A model generated the notes under the pieces. It was not told where the DNA came from, did not search any database, and saw only the letters and a list, made by a program, of their open reading frames with translations. Below are positions 1 through 5,806 of a DNA stretch of 6,874 nucleotides, piece by piece. Location of the stretch: assembly GCA_021807975.1 (NCBI GenBank), contig JAKBCJ010000262.1, positions 1-6,874 of the forward strand. Reading direction: 5' to 3'. A program made the translations under genes and the position numbers. The stretch is from Pseudomonadota bacterium (GTDB taxonomy: Bacteria; Pseudomonadota; Alphaproteobacteria; Acetobacterales; Acetobacteraceae). Position 1 is the first letter of the stretch; every line of letters starts with the position of its first letter.

Positions 1-1
1 G

Positions 2-121
2 CTCAATCTTATTCTCGATGCTTCGATCGGTTACGAGATGCTGTCGATCAATTCGAAGGACCATCACGAAGCCGCGATGGCCTTCATCGAAAAGCGCAAG
101 CCCGTCTATCGGGGCCAGTGA
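2..121 (+). CDS. Enoyl-CoA hydratase/isomerase family protein, C-terminal fragment (5' end outside window)
   Basis: Frame 2 is open from the left edge to the TGA at 119-121 and gives the last 39 residues of a protein. The tail contains SINSKDHHEAAMAFIEKRKP followed by VYRGQ. This resembles the C-terminal helix of crotonase-fold enoyl-CoA hydratases, which typically end in an 'EAxxAFxEKRxPxFxG'-like pattern. The catalytic part lies outside the window, so the reaction (hydration of an enoyl-CoA, or isomerisation) is inferred from this tail and from the neighbours. The next gene starts 9 bases downstream on the same strand and encodes an acyl-CoA dehydrogenase, which would make the enoyl-CoA substrate. 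A shared operon is therefore likely. Family assignment is moderate; the exact substrate is unknown. Confidence 0.6.
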   Translation, partial: LNLILDASIGYEMLSINSKDHHEAAMAFIEKRKPVYRGQ

Positions 122-130
122 GGCGCGGTG

Positions 131-1300
131 ATGCCCACTCCACAAGATCGCGCGACCGACTGGAACGCGGTGAGCGACGATGACTTCCGCCAGGCGATAG
201 CGGATTTCATCGCAACCCGGGTACCGCCCGGTCTGCGGCACCTCAACCGCCGGCCCCGCTGGGCGGAGGTTCGCGATTGGTACATGACTTTGTCGCGCAA
301 CGGATGGCTGGTGCCGGGCTGGCCGGTCGAATGGGGCGGCAAGGGCCTGTCGCCGTCCAAGATGCTGGTCTATGTCGAGGAGCTTGAGCGCGGCGGCGCA
401 CCGCGCGTGATGGACCAGGGGTTGATGAACCTGGGTCCGGTGCTGATTGCCCGGGGTTCCGACGAACAGCGCCGCCGGTTCCTGCCCAAGATCATTTCCG
501 GCGAACACCTCTGGTGCCAGGGCTATTCGGAACCGAATGCCGGTTCCGACCTCGCCAGCCTGCGCACCGAAGCACGCCTGGAAGGCGACGAATTTATCGT
601 CAACGGACAGAAAATCTGGACCAGTGTCGCGTTCGACGCCAACCATATGTTCGCTCTGGTGCGCACGGACAAAACGGTCAAGAAACAGGCCGGCATCAGC
701 TTTCTGTTGATCGACATGCGCCAGCCCGGCGTTACGGTTCGCCCGATCCGCAACATCGCCGGCCACGAGGAATTATGCGAAGTATTCCTCGACAATGTGC
801 GGACGCCGCGAACCAATCTGGTTGGCGCCCTTAACGACGGCTGGCAGATCGCCAAGACCTTGCTGGGTTTTGAACGGATCTGGTCGGGCTCGCCCCGTCA
901 ATCGACAATCGCCCTGATACGGCTGGAGCGTCTGGCTCAGGCAACCGGCAAAATGAACGATCCGGTGTTTGCCGCCCGGTTCGATCGGCTCGCCATGGAC
1001 GTGCTGGACGGCGCCTCGGCTTACGAGCGGTTCGCGCAAATCATGCGAACCGGCGGCAGCTTCGGTTCCGAAGTCTCTGTGCTGAAAATCTGGGCAACCG
1101 AAACCTGTCAGCGCGTCACCGAATTGATGGTGGAAGCCGCCGACGACCTTGGGACCCTGACGGGCGAGGTTCCGATCGATGACGAGACGATGGATATTCT
1201 TTACCCGTTCCTCGACTGCCGGGCGTTCACGATTTACGGCGGATCTAGCCAGGTCCAGCGCAACATCCTGGCCAAAAGCGTCCTGGCACTGCCGGCATAG
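131..1300 (+). CDS. Acyl-CoA dehydrogenase, subunit with SEPxAGSD and IYGG motifs (likely alpha-type partner of a heteromeric enzyme)
   Basis: FAD-dependent acyl-CoA dehydrogenase family, 389 residues, a normal family length. It would oxidise an acyl-CoA to the 2,3-enoyl-CoA in the cytoplasm and pass electrons to an electron-transfer flavoprotein. Visible motifs, numbered from the ATG at 131, are the first family signature YSEPNAGSD (132-140), GFER with Glu at about 248, and IYGGSSQVQRN near the C-terminus (from 368). The MCAD-type catalytic Glu of the 'IYEGT' motif is Gly here. Glu248 sits where the isovaleryl/long-chain type and the mycobacterial ChsE4 type place the base, so it is the likely catalytic residue (inference). 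The usual RxQFG motif is absent and is found in the next protein. A GTG at 128 is also in frame, but GAGG at 120-123 is better spaced (7 bases) for the ATG at 131. Substrate unknown; steroid or other CoA-linked side chains are possible. Confidence 0.9.
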   Translation: MPTPQDRATDWNAVSDDDFRQAIADFIATRVPPGLRHLNRRPRWAEVRDWYMTLSRNGWLVPGWPVEWGGKGLSPSKMLVYVEELERGGAPRVMDQGLMNLGPVLIARGSDEQRRRFLPKIISGEHLWCQGYSEPNAGSDLASLRTEARLEGDEFIVNGQKIWTSVAFDANHMFALVRTDKTVKKQAGISFLLIDMRQPGVTVRPIRNIAGHEELCEVFLDNVRTPRTNLVGALNDGWQIAKTLLGFERIWSGSPRQSTIALIRLERLAQATGKMNDPVFAARFDRLAMDVLDGASAYERFAQIMRTGGSFGSEVSVLKIWATETCQRVTELMVEAADDLGTLTGEVPIDDETMDILYPFLDCRAFTIYGGSSQVQRNILAKSVLALPA

Positions 1301-1317
1301 GCATCGCGGGAAATATC

Positions 1318-1322
1318 GAGGG
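1318..1322 (+). promoter_or_regulatory. Ribosome binding site of the second acyl-CoA dehydrogenase
   Basis: GAGGG lies 7 bases before the ATG at 1330. It supports that start and shows that the second dehydrogenase has its own translation initiation in the 29-base gap after the first. Confidence 0.7.
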
Positions 1323-1329
1323 CAATACA

Positions 1330-2475
1330 ATGCGGGCGATCGTTCAGACTGAAACAGCCGAACAACTGACGATGCTGCGCGACAGCGCCGCCAGTTTCGT
1401 GCGCGACAACACCGACCTTAAGGCGTTGCGCGCGCGCCGCGGCACACTGCCGGGTTTCGACGCGGGACTAACCCGGCAAATGGGTGCGCTTGGGTGGTTC
1501 GGTATTCTTGTGCCGGAGGCATACGGCGGTCTCGGCCTTGGATTTGCCGAATTTTCGGTCGTACTGGAAGAACTCGGTAAAGGGCTGTTGGCGGAACCGC
1601 TGGTCGCATCGGCGGTCCTGGCGGGCCGCGTGTTGCTTCATGGGGACAATGAATCACTGAAAGCACGCCTGCTTCCGGGACTCGCCGAGGCGCGCATTCT
1701 GCCCTGCGTCGCCTGGCAGGAAGGCAACGGAGGGCTCGACACCGACGCGGCCGCAACGCGCGTCGAGCCCAATGGTTCTGACCTGCGGCTGACCGGCCGC
1801 AAGCGTTTCGTGGCCGGTGCGCCGGCCGCCGCCGGATATCTGGTTTCCGCCCGGTCCAGCAACGGATGCGGGCTTTACTGGGTGGACAAGGACGCCCCCG
1901 GTGTAACCGAACAGTACGAGTGGCGCGCCGATCAGACGCCAAGCGGTATCGTCACGTTCGATCAAGTAACCGTTGCCGCCGGCAATGTTCTCTGCGCCGC
2001 CGCCCCCGGCGGTTTGGCGGCACTGGAACGTGCCATCGAGGAGGCAGCCGTCATGGCGAGCGCCGAGATGCTGGGCGTCATGGAAGCGGCCTTGCAAATG
2101 GCGCTGAGTTACATGCGAACGCGCGAGCAGTTCGGCAAGCCGATCGGCAGCTTCCAGGCATTGCAGCACAAAGCGGTTGATCTCTACATACAGCAGGAAC
2201 TGTCACGGGCAGTCCTGTCGGACGCGGTTCGCGGACTCGATACGGACGGGTCCGCGCCGGCAACAAGCAAACTGGTCAGCCGTTGCAAAAGCCGGTGCAG
2301 CGAAGCCGGACTGCGGATCGCTCGGGAGGTTATCCAACTTCACGGCGCCATCGGCTTCACCGACGAATACGACGCGGGTCTCTACCTCAAGCGCGCACTC
2401 GTCTTGTCAGGATGGTTCGGGAACAGCACCGCCCATCAACACCGTTTCGGAGCATTGACGCGTCAGGCGGCATGA
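1330..2475 (+). CDS. Acyl-CoA dehydrogenase, subunit with RxREQFG motif (likely beta-type partner)
   Basis: Acyl-CoA dehydrogenase family protein of 381 residues. The N-terminal helical domain includes LGWFGILVPEAYGGLGLG, typical of the family. Where the SEPxAGSD loop is expected, the sequence instead has a WQEGNGGLDTDAAATRV-like stretch, so the canonical flavin/substrate loop is missing. The C-terminal domain has RTREQFGKPIG (263-273), whose arginine and QFG contact the FAD of the neighbouring subunit in classic homotetramers. It also has QLHGAIGFTDEY (336-347), typical of the partner subunits in paired dehydrogenases. It begins 29 bases after the first dehydrogenase. Together the two carry one complete set of motifs, as known for the mycobacterial ChsE4-ChsE5 class (one FAD per heterodimer). 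I infer a heteromeric enzyme. It may be inactive alone. Substrate unknown. Confidence 0.88.
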   Translation: MRAIVQTETAEQLTMLRDSAASFVRDNTDLKALRARRGTLPGFDAGLTRQMGALGWFGILVPEAYGGLGLGFAEFSVVLEELGKGLLAEPLVASAVLAGRVLLHGDNESLKARLLPGLAEARILPCVAWQEGNGGLDTDAAATRVEPNGSDLRLTGRKRFVAGAPAAAGYLVSARSSNGCGLYWVDKDAPGVTEQYEWRADQTPSGIVTFDQVTVAAGNVLCAAAPGGLAALERAIEEAAVMASAEMLGVMEAALQMALSYMRTREQFGKPIGSFQALQHKAVDLYIQQELSRAVLSDAVRGLDTDGSAPATSKLVSRCKSRCSEAGLRIAREVIQLHGAIGFTDEYDAGLYLKRALVLSGWFGNSTAHQHRFGALTRQAA

Positions 2476-2524
2476 TGTCCCCGATCACGACGGCAATTCG
2501 CGCACATTGAGGCTGAAAACCGAA

Positions 2525-2539
2525 TTACCGCCGCGGTAA
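2525..2539. repeat. Perfect 7-1-7 palindrome between the convergent operons
   Basis: TTACCGC, one base, then GCGGTAA forms a perfect palindrome in the gap between the second dehydrogenase (+) and copZ (-). As RNA it would fold as a stem of about 6 pairs with a 3-base loop. Read on the - strand it is followed after 5 bases by TTTT (2516-2519 on +), so it could be a weak intrinsic terminator for copZ. Its right arm overlaps the larger inverted repeat at 2535-2566. Confidence 0.5.
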
Positions 2540-2566
2540 CGGTCGCGAGACCATAAAGCCGTTACC
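2535..2566. terminator. 8-bp inverted repeat abutting the copZ stop codon; candidate bidirectional terminator
   Basis: GGTAACGG (2535-2542) pairs with CCGTTACC (2559-2566) across a 16-base loop. The right arm touches the copZ stop codon (2566-2568, - strand), and the element lies about 60 bases past the stop of the second dehydrogenase. Position between convergent genes suggests a role in ending transcription. There is no good U-tract directly after the stem on either strand, so intrinsic termination is uncertain. Confidence 0.4.
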
Positions 2567-2757
2567 TATTCAGCATCGAAACCCGCGTCGGCGATGGCGG
2601 CGACCAGCAGGTTGTGATCGACGGACGCCGCGACGGCGACCAGCCCGCTTTCCCGGTCGATGTCCACCGGCACGCCCGGGGCGACGCTGTGCACCGCCTT
2701 GGTGACTGCCTGGACGCAGTGACCACAGGTCATTCCAGCGACTTTGATTTGCACCAT
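2566..2757 (-). CDS. copZ: Copper chaperone CopZ-like HMA-domain protein
   Basis: A 63-residue protein made of a single heavy-metal-associated (HMA, ferredoxin-like) domain. The Cu(I)-binding motif GMTCGHC is at residues 8-14, with metal ligands Cys11 and Cys14. The C-terminal AIADAGFDAE matches the last helix and loop of CopZ/Atx1-type chaperones. It is expected to bind Cu(I) in the cytoplasm and hand it to CopA, encoded divergently next door. The start at 2757 is chosen over an in-frame ATG at 2850. AGGAG (2766-2770 on +) is 8 bases upstream of 2757, the protein then starts exactly at the HMA fold, and the longer version would read through the promoter. It has its own CueR-type promoter at 2792-2822. 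A periplasmic or mercuric MerP-like role is unlikely because there is no signal peptide and the context is copA-cueR. Confidence 0.88.
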   Translation of the reverse strand: MVQIKVAGMTCGHCVQAVTKAVHSVAPGVPVDIDRESGLVAVAASVDHNLLVAAIADAGFDAE

Positions 2758-2765
2758 TTCACAAG

Positions 2766-2770
2766 CTCCT
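2766..2770 (-). promoter_or_regulatory. Ribosome binding site of copZ
   Basis: AGGAG on the - strand lies 8 bases before the ATG at 2757. It decides the copZ start against the upstream in-frame ATG at 2850, which would add 31 unrelated residues. Confidence 0.8.
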
Positions 2771-2791
2771 TTGCCACATCTTACCGCGGCG

Positions 2792-2822
2792 AGCATGCGG
2801 GTTCCCATTGTGGGAAGGTCAA
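2792..2822 (-). promoter_or_regulatory. CueR-type promoter/operator of copZ
   Basis: Read on the - strand: -35 TTGACC (2817-2822), a 19-base spacer, and -10 CATGCT (2792-2797). The spacer holds the perfect dyad TTCCCA-CAA-TGGGAA (2802-2816). Over-long 19-base spacers with a dyad between the boxes are the hallmark of MerR-family activated promoters. The arrangement ACCTTCC, 7 bases, GGAA matches the known CueR box (ACCTTCC-N7-GGAAGGT), except that the last three bases of the right half are degenerate (CCC). Predicted start of transcription is near 2785, leaving a leader of about 28 bases before copZ. Confidence 0.8.
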
Positions 2823-2856
2823 GCGGAAAAATACCGGCACGAGATAACAAGGCTCC

Positions 2857-2887
2857 TTGACCTTACCACAATGGGAATCTCCATCTT
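2857..2887 (+). promoter_or_regulatory. CueR-type promoter/operator of copA-cueR
   Basis: -35 TTGACC (2857-2862), a 19-base spacer and a weak -10 CATCTT (2882-2887). The spacer dyad is TTACCA-CAA-TGGGAA (2863-2877), one base less symmetrical than the copZ copy. The layout is ACCTTAC, 7 bases, GGAA, again with a degenerate right end (TCT). It is nearly the same 23-base element as the copZ operator in the opposite orientation (21 of 23 identical). Expected transcription start is near 2894, about 40 bases before the copA start codon. Confidence 0.78.
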
Positions 2888-2919
2888 CGGCTTCACCCAT
2901 GATTTTGCATGGCGATGTG

Positions 2920-2924
2920 AAGGA
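2920..2924 (+). promoter_or_regulatory. Ribosome binding site of copA
   Basis: AAGGA lies 10 bases upstream of the ATG at 2935. No comparable site precedes the in-frame ATG at 2899 or the TTG at 2857, so this site sets the copA start. Confidence 0.6.
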
Positions 2925-2934
2925 ATTCACGACG

Positions 2935-5208
2935 ATGTACATCCAATCGGACAGACAATTCAGCAGCGAACTCGTCCTCGGGATCACCGGCATGACCTGC
3001 GCGTCCTGCGTCAACCGGGTTGAGAAGGCCATGCGCGCGGTGCCCGGCGTGAAGGATGTCGCGGTCAATCTCGCAACCGAACAGGCGCATGCAATCCTTG
3101 CCGGGGCAGCGGAAAGCGATCTGATCCGAGCGGTGGAAAATGCCGGATACGCGGCGTCGGCCATTCACCAGGCGGACCAGGGCGGGATGCCAGCGCATAC
3201 GGACGCCAATACGGCACGCCAACGGACAGACCGGCATGTGTACCATGTCATCGCTGCCGCCGCCCTGACGACCCCCCTGATCGTGCCGATGCTGCTCGGT
3301 CTGGCCGGGATTCACGCGCTGCTACCCGGTTGGGTGGCGCTTGTCCTGGCAACACCGGTGCAGTTCTGGCTTGGCTGGCGGTTCTATCGCGCCGGTTGGA
3401 AAGCCGTCCGCGCCGGCAGCGGCAATATGGACCTGCTGGTCGCCCTCGGCACGTCGGCGGCCTATGGGCTTAGTCTGTATTTGCTGGCGGCGTCCTGGTT
3501 TAGCGGCACGCCGGCACCGCACCTTTACTTCGAGACGTCCGCCGTTGTGATCGCGTTGGTCCTGCTGGGCAAATGGCTGGAATCCCGCGCCAGACGCCAG
3601 ACCGGCGAGGCCATTCGCGCGCTGACGGCACTGCGCCCCGAACAGGCCCGCCTGCGCACCGAGGATGGGCAGGAACGGACTGTCCCAACCGCCCAAATCC
3701 GCGTCGGCGATGTCGTGGCGGTGCGCCCGGGCGAGCGCATTCCGGTGGACGGATTCATCCGTGAAGGGGCCAGCGCGGTCGATGAATCCCTGCTGACGGG
3801 GGAGAGTCTGCCGGTGTCGAAAATGCCCGGCGACACGGTGACCGGCGGCGCCGTCAATGGTGACGGCCTGCTGATCATCGCGACGACGGCCGTGGGCTCG
3901 GAAACCACACTGGCGCGGATCGTGCGTCTGATCGAAAGCGCGCAGGCCGCGAAAGCACCGATCCAGCGCCTGGTGGACCGGGTGGCGGCGATCTTCGTGC
4001 CGATCGTGCTTGCCGTCGCCGCCCTCACCTTGACCGGATGGTGGTTGGCAACCGGCAATGCCGAGGCCGCCATCCTGAACGCCGTCGCCGTCCTGGTCAT
4101 CGCCTGCCCTTGCTCGCTGGGTCTTGCAACGCCGACGGCGGTGATGGTCGGTACCGGTGCCGCCGCCCGCCACGGTATCCTGATCAAGGACGCCGGGGCG
4201 CTGGAGACAGCCCATCGCGTCAGCGTCGTCGCCTTCGATAAAACCGGTACGCTGACCAAGGGCAAGCCCGGGGTTGTCGCCCTGCAACCCGCGGCGGAAA
4301 CAGATCAGGCAACGCTGCTGCGCCTGGCCGCCGCCGTGCAGTCCGGCAGCGAACATCCACTGGCCCGCGCCGTCATGCTTCGCGCCACACAGGACGGCAT
4401 CGCCGTGCCCCCGGCGGACACGATCCGCGCGCTGCCCGGGCGCGGCGTCGAAGCCCGGGTGCAAGGCCGTGCACTGCGCCTCGGCAGCCGGCGCCTGCTC
4501 CTTGAACTCAATGCCCGGGCGGGCGATCTGGACGCGGATGCAGCGGCGCTGGAAGCGGACGGGCGCACCGTGTCCTGGCTGCTCGACGCCGCCTCCGAAC
4601 CGGTTCGCGTGCTCGGGCTGATCGCGTTCGGCGATGCGATCAAACCAGGTGCCGCGGGCGCGGTCGCCGCGCTTCGGGCGGCCGGCATACAGACGGCGAT
4701 GCTGACCGGCGACAACGCCGGCAGCGCCCGGGTCGCCGGAGCCGCGATCGGGCTCGATGAGGTCGTCGCCGAGGTGCTGCCGGCGGACAAGGCGGCGGCG
4801 ATTATCCGGTTGAAGCAGGGTGGCCGCGTCGTCGCCATGGTCGGCGACGGGGTGAACGACGCCCCCGCCCTGGCGGCGGCCGATGTCGGCATCGCCATGT
4901 CAACCGGCACGGACGTTGCGATGCACGCGGCTGGCATCACCCTGATGCGGGGCGACCCGGCCCTGGTCGCTGCCGCGATTGACATTTCCCGCCGGACTTA
5001 CGCAAAAATCCGCCAGGGCCTGTTCTGGGCCTTTGCCTACAACACGATCGGTATTCCCCTGGCTGCGCTGGGCTACCTGAGTCCGATGATCGCCGGCGGC
5101 GCGATGGCGTTTTCCAGTGTCAGCGTGGTGATGAACGCCTTGCTGCTCCGCCGCTGGCGCCCCGCGGCAACGCCGCCTGAGGGGGCTGAACAGGGAACTG
5201 GGCCATGA
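2935..5208 (+). CDS. copA: Copper-exporting P1B-type ATPase CopA (Cu(I)-translocating)
   Basis: Inner-membrane Cu(I) efflux pump of 757 residues, numbered from the ATG at 2935. Order of parts: one N-terminal HMA domain with GMTCASC (Cys22, Cys25); a spacer; four membrane helices at about 105-125, 130-150, 165-189 and 197-217; an actuator domain with TGES (288-291); a helix at about 348-370; a helix carrying CPC (391-393); the phosphorylation motif DKTGTLT (Asp435); the nucleotide-domain SEHP (His474-Pro475); TGDN (591-594); GDGVNDAP (637-644); and two final helices. CPC together with YN (702-703) and MxxSS (724-728) is the ligand set of the P1B-1 Cu(I) subgroup, which argues against Zn/Cd or Cu(II) pumps. 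All catalytic motifs are intact. It is transcribed from a CueR-type promoter, and its TGA overlaps the cueR start (ATGA). A longer reading from TTG 2857 would include the promoter and was not used. Confidence 0.95.
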   Translation: MYIQSDRQFSSELVLGITGMTCASCVNRVEKAMRAVPGVKDVAVNLATEQAHAILAGAAESDLIRAVENAGYAASAIHQADQGGMPAHTDANTARQRTDRHVYHVIAAAALTTPLIVPMLLGLAGIHALLPGWVALVLATPVQFWLGWRFYRAGWKAVRAGSGNMDLLVALGTSAAYGLSLYLLAASWFSGTPAPHLYFETSAVVIALVLLGKWLESRARRQTGEAIRALTALRPEQARLRTEDGQERTVPTAQIRVGDVVAVRPGERIPVDGFIREGASAVDESLLTGESLPVSKMPGDTVTGGAVNGDGLLIIATTAVGSETTLARIVRLIESAQAAKAPIQRLVDRVAAIFVPIVLAVAALTLTGWWLATGNAEAAILNAVAVLVIACPCSLGLATPTAVMVGTGAAARHGILIKDAGALETAHRVSVVAFDKTGTLTKGKPGVVALQPAAETDQATLLRLAAAVQSGSEHPLARAVMLRATQDGIAVPPADTIRALPGRGVEARVQGRALRLGSRRLLLELNARAGDLDADAAALEADGRTVSWLLDAASEPVRVLGLIAFGDAIKPGAAGAVAALRAAGIQTAMLTGDNAGSARVAGAAIGLDEVVAEVLPADKAAAIIRLKQGGRVVAMVGDGVNDAPALAAADVGIAMSTGTDVAMHAAGITLMRGDPALVAAAIDISRRTYAKIRQGLFWAFAYNTIGIPLAALGYLSPMIAGGAMAFSSVSVVMNALLLRRWRPAATPPEGAEQGTGP
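5192..5196 (+). promoter_or_regulatory. Ribosome binding site of cueR inside the end of copA
   Basis: AGGGA lies 8 bases upstream of the cueR ATG (5205), within the last codons of copA. With the 4-base ATGA overlap this points to translational coupling. Confidence 0.7.
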
Positions 5209-5645
5209 ACATCGGTGAGGCATCGCGCGCATCGGGGGTCTCCGCCAAGATGCTCCGATACTATGAGAGCATCGGCCTGATTCCCCGAGCCGCACGCGGC
5301 GAGAGCAACTACCGCCACTATACGCCCGGCGACGTCCATACCCTGCGCTTCGTGCGGCGCGCCCGGGATCTGGGCTTTTCCATGAGCGAAATCGCCCGGC
5401 TGCTGGATCTGTGGCGGGATCGTTCGCGTGCCAGTGCCGACGTAAAGCGGGTGGCGCTGGGGCATATCGGAATCCTGACGGAGAAGATTGCCGAACTTCA
5501 GCAAATGGTCGCGACCCTGGAACACCTGGCGCGCAACTGCCGCGGCGACATGCGCCCCGACTGCCCGATCATGGACGATCTGTCGGGCAAGGCCGACCCG
5601 CCATCCCGCGCCGCCGGACGGCCTCTAGGAGACGCGGCGAAGTAA
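5205..5645 (+). CDS. cueR: MerR-family Cu(I)-responsive regulator CueR
   Basis: A 146-residue cytoplasmic MerR-family transcription factor. The N-terminal winged helix-turn-helix has MNIGEASRASGV, then MLRYYESIGL (16-25) and the wing region with NYRHY (35-39). A dimerisation helix of about 79-110 follows, then the metal loop C112-RGDMRPD-C120-PI. Cys112, Cys120 and Ser77 (in ASADVK) fall at the same residue numbers as the Cu(I) ligands and the monovalent-ion-selecting serine of E. coli CueR. This favours Cu(I)/Ag(I) sensing over Zn, Hg or Cd. The CCHH-type tail of the E. coli protein is absent. As the second gene of the copA transcript it is expected to activate copA, itself and divergent copZ by distorting the 19-base promoter spacers. 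The alphaproteobacterial name HmrR could also be used. Confidence 0.93.
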   Translation: MNIGEASRASGVSAKMLRYYESIGLIPRAARGESNYRHYTPGDVHTLRFVRRARDLGFSMSEIARLLDLWRDRSRASADVKRVALGHIGILTEKIAELQQMVATLEHLARNCRGDMRPDCPIMDDLSGKADPPSRAAGRPLGDAAK

Positions 5646-5657
5646 CCGCTTCGATTG

Positions 5658-5691
5658 GCGCCCGTTCGGTGGAACCCGTCATGGCGGGCGC
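5658..5691 (+). terminator. Inverted repeat after cueR; weak terminator candidate
   Basis: GCGCCCG (5658-5664) pairs with CGGGCGC (5685-5691) across 20 bases, starting 12 bases past the cueR stop. G-U pairs could lengthen the stem on both sides. No U-tract follows, so this is only a candidate end for the copA-cueR transcript. Confidence 0.35.
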
Positions 5692-5768
5692 TGACCCGTT
5701 ATCCTTGTCCGCCGTTCATTGGGGAACGCCCGGCCTGACACCATGCCGCCATGACCGCCACAAGCCAG

Positions 5769-5800
5769 CGGCGCCGGAGGCAACCTGCCGCCCGGCGCCG
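5769..5800. terminator. Long GC-rich stem-loop between convergent cueR and dadA
   Basis: CGGCGCCGG (5769-5777) pairs with CCGGCGCCG (5792-5800), a 9-bp all-GC stem. Inside it GGCA (5779-5782) pairs with TGCC (5786-5789) around a 3-base loop, so the whole 32 bases fold into one nearly continuous hairpin. It lies 6 bases beyond the dadA stop on the - strand and about 120 bases beyond cueR. Neither strand has a U-tract, so it may act as a transcript-end or stabilising structure rather than a classic intrinsic terminator. Confidence 0.5.
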
Positions 5801-5806
5801 GCCGGA

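Noticed and set aside
773..1330. 185-codon frame on the - strand opposite the first acyl-CoA dehydrogenase
   Set aside because: Shadow of a well-supported gene; no recognisable domain and no ribosome binding site noted.
2801..2878. 23-base inverted repeats as possible insertion-sequence ends or a large hairpin
   Set aside because: Only 34 bases lie between them, there is no transposase, and each copy contains a -35 box, 19-base spacer and dyad in the right place for copZ and copA. Divergent operators explain them better.
2899..2935. ATG at 2899 as the copA start
   Set aside because: It has no ribosome binding site and would be only about 5 bases from the predicted transcription start. The ATG at 2935 has AAGGA upstream and begins just before the HMA domain.
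3322..4464. Long open frame (380 codons) on the - strand opposite copA, and a 246-codon frame at 3525-4265 (-)
   Set aside because: Both lie wholly inside copA, whose motifs are intact. Their translations are low-complexity, rich in Arg, Gly and His or in Ala, Ser and Thr, with no family motif. Such frames are common opposite GC-rich genes.
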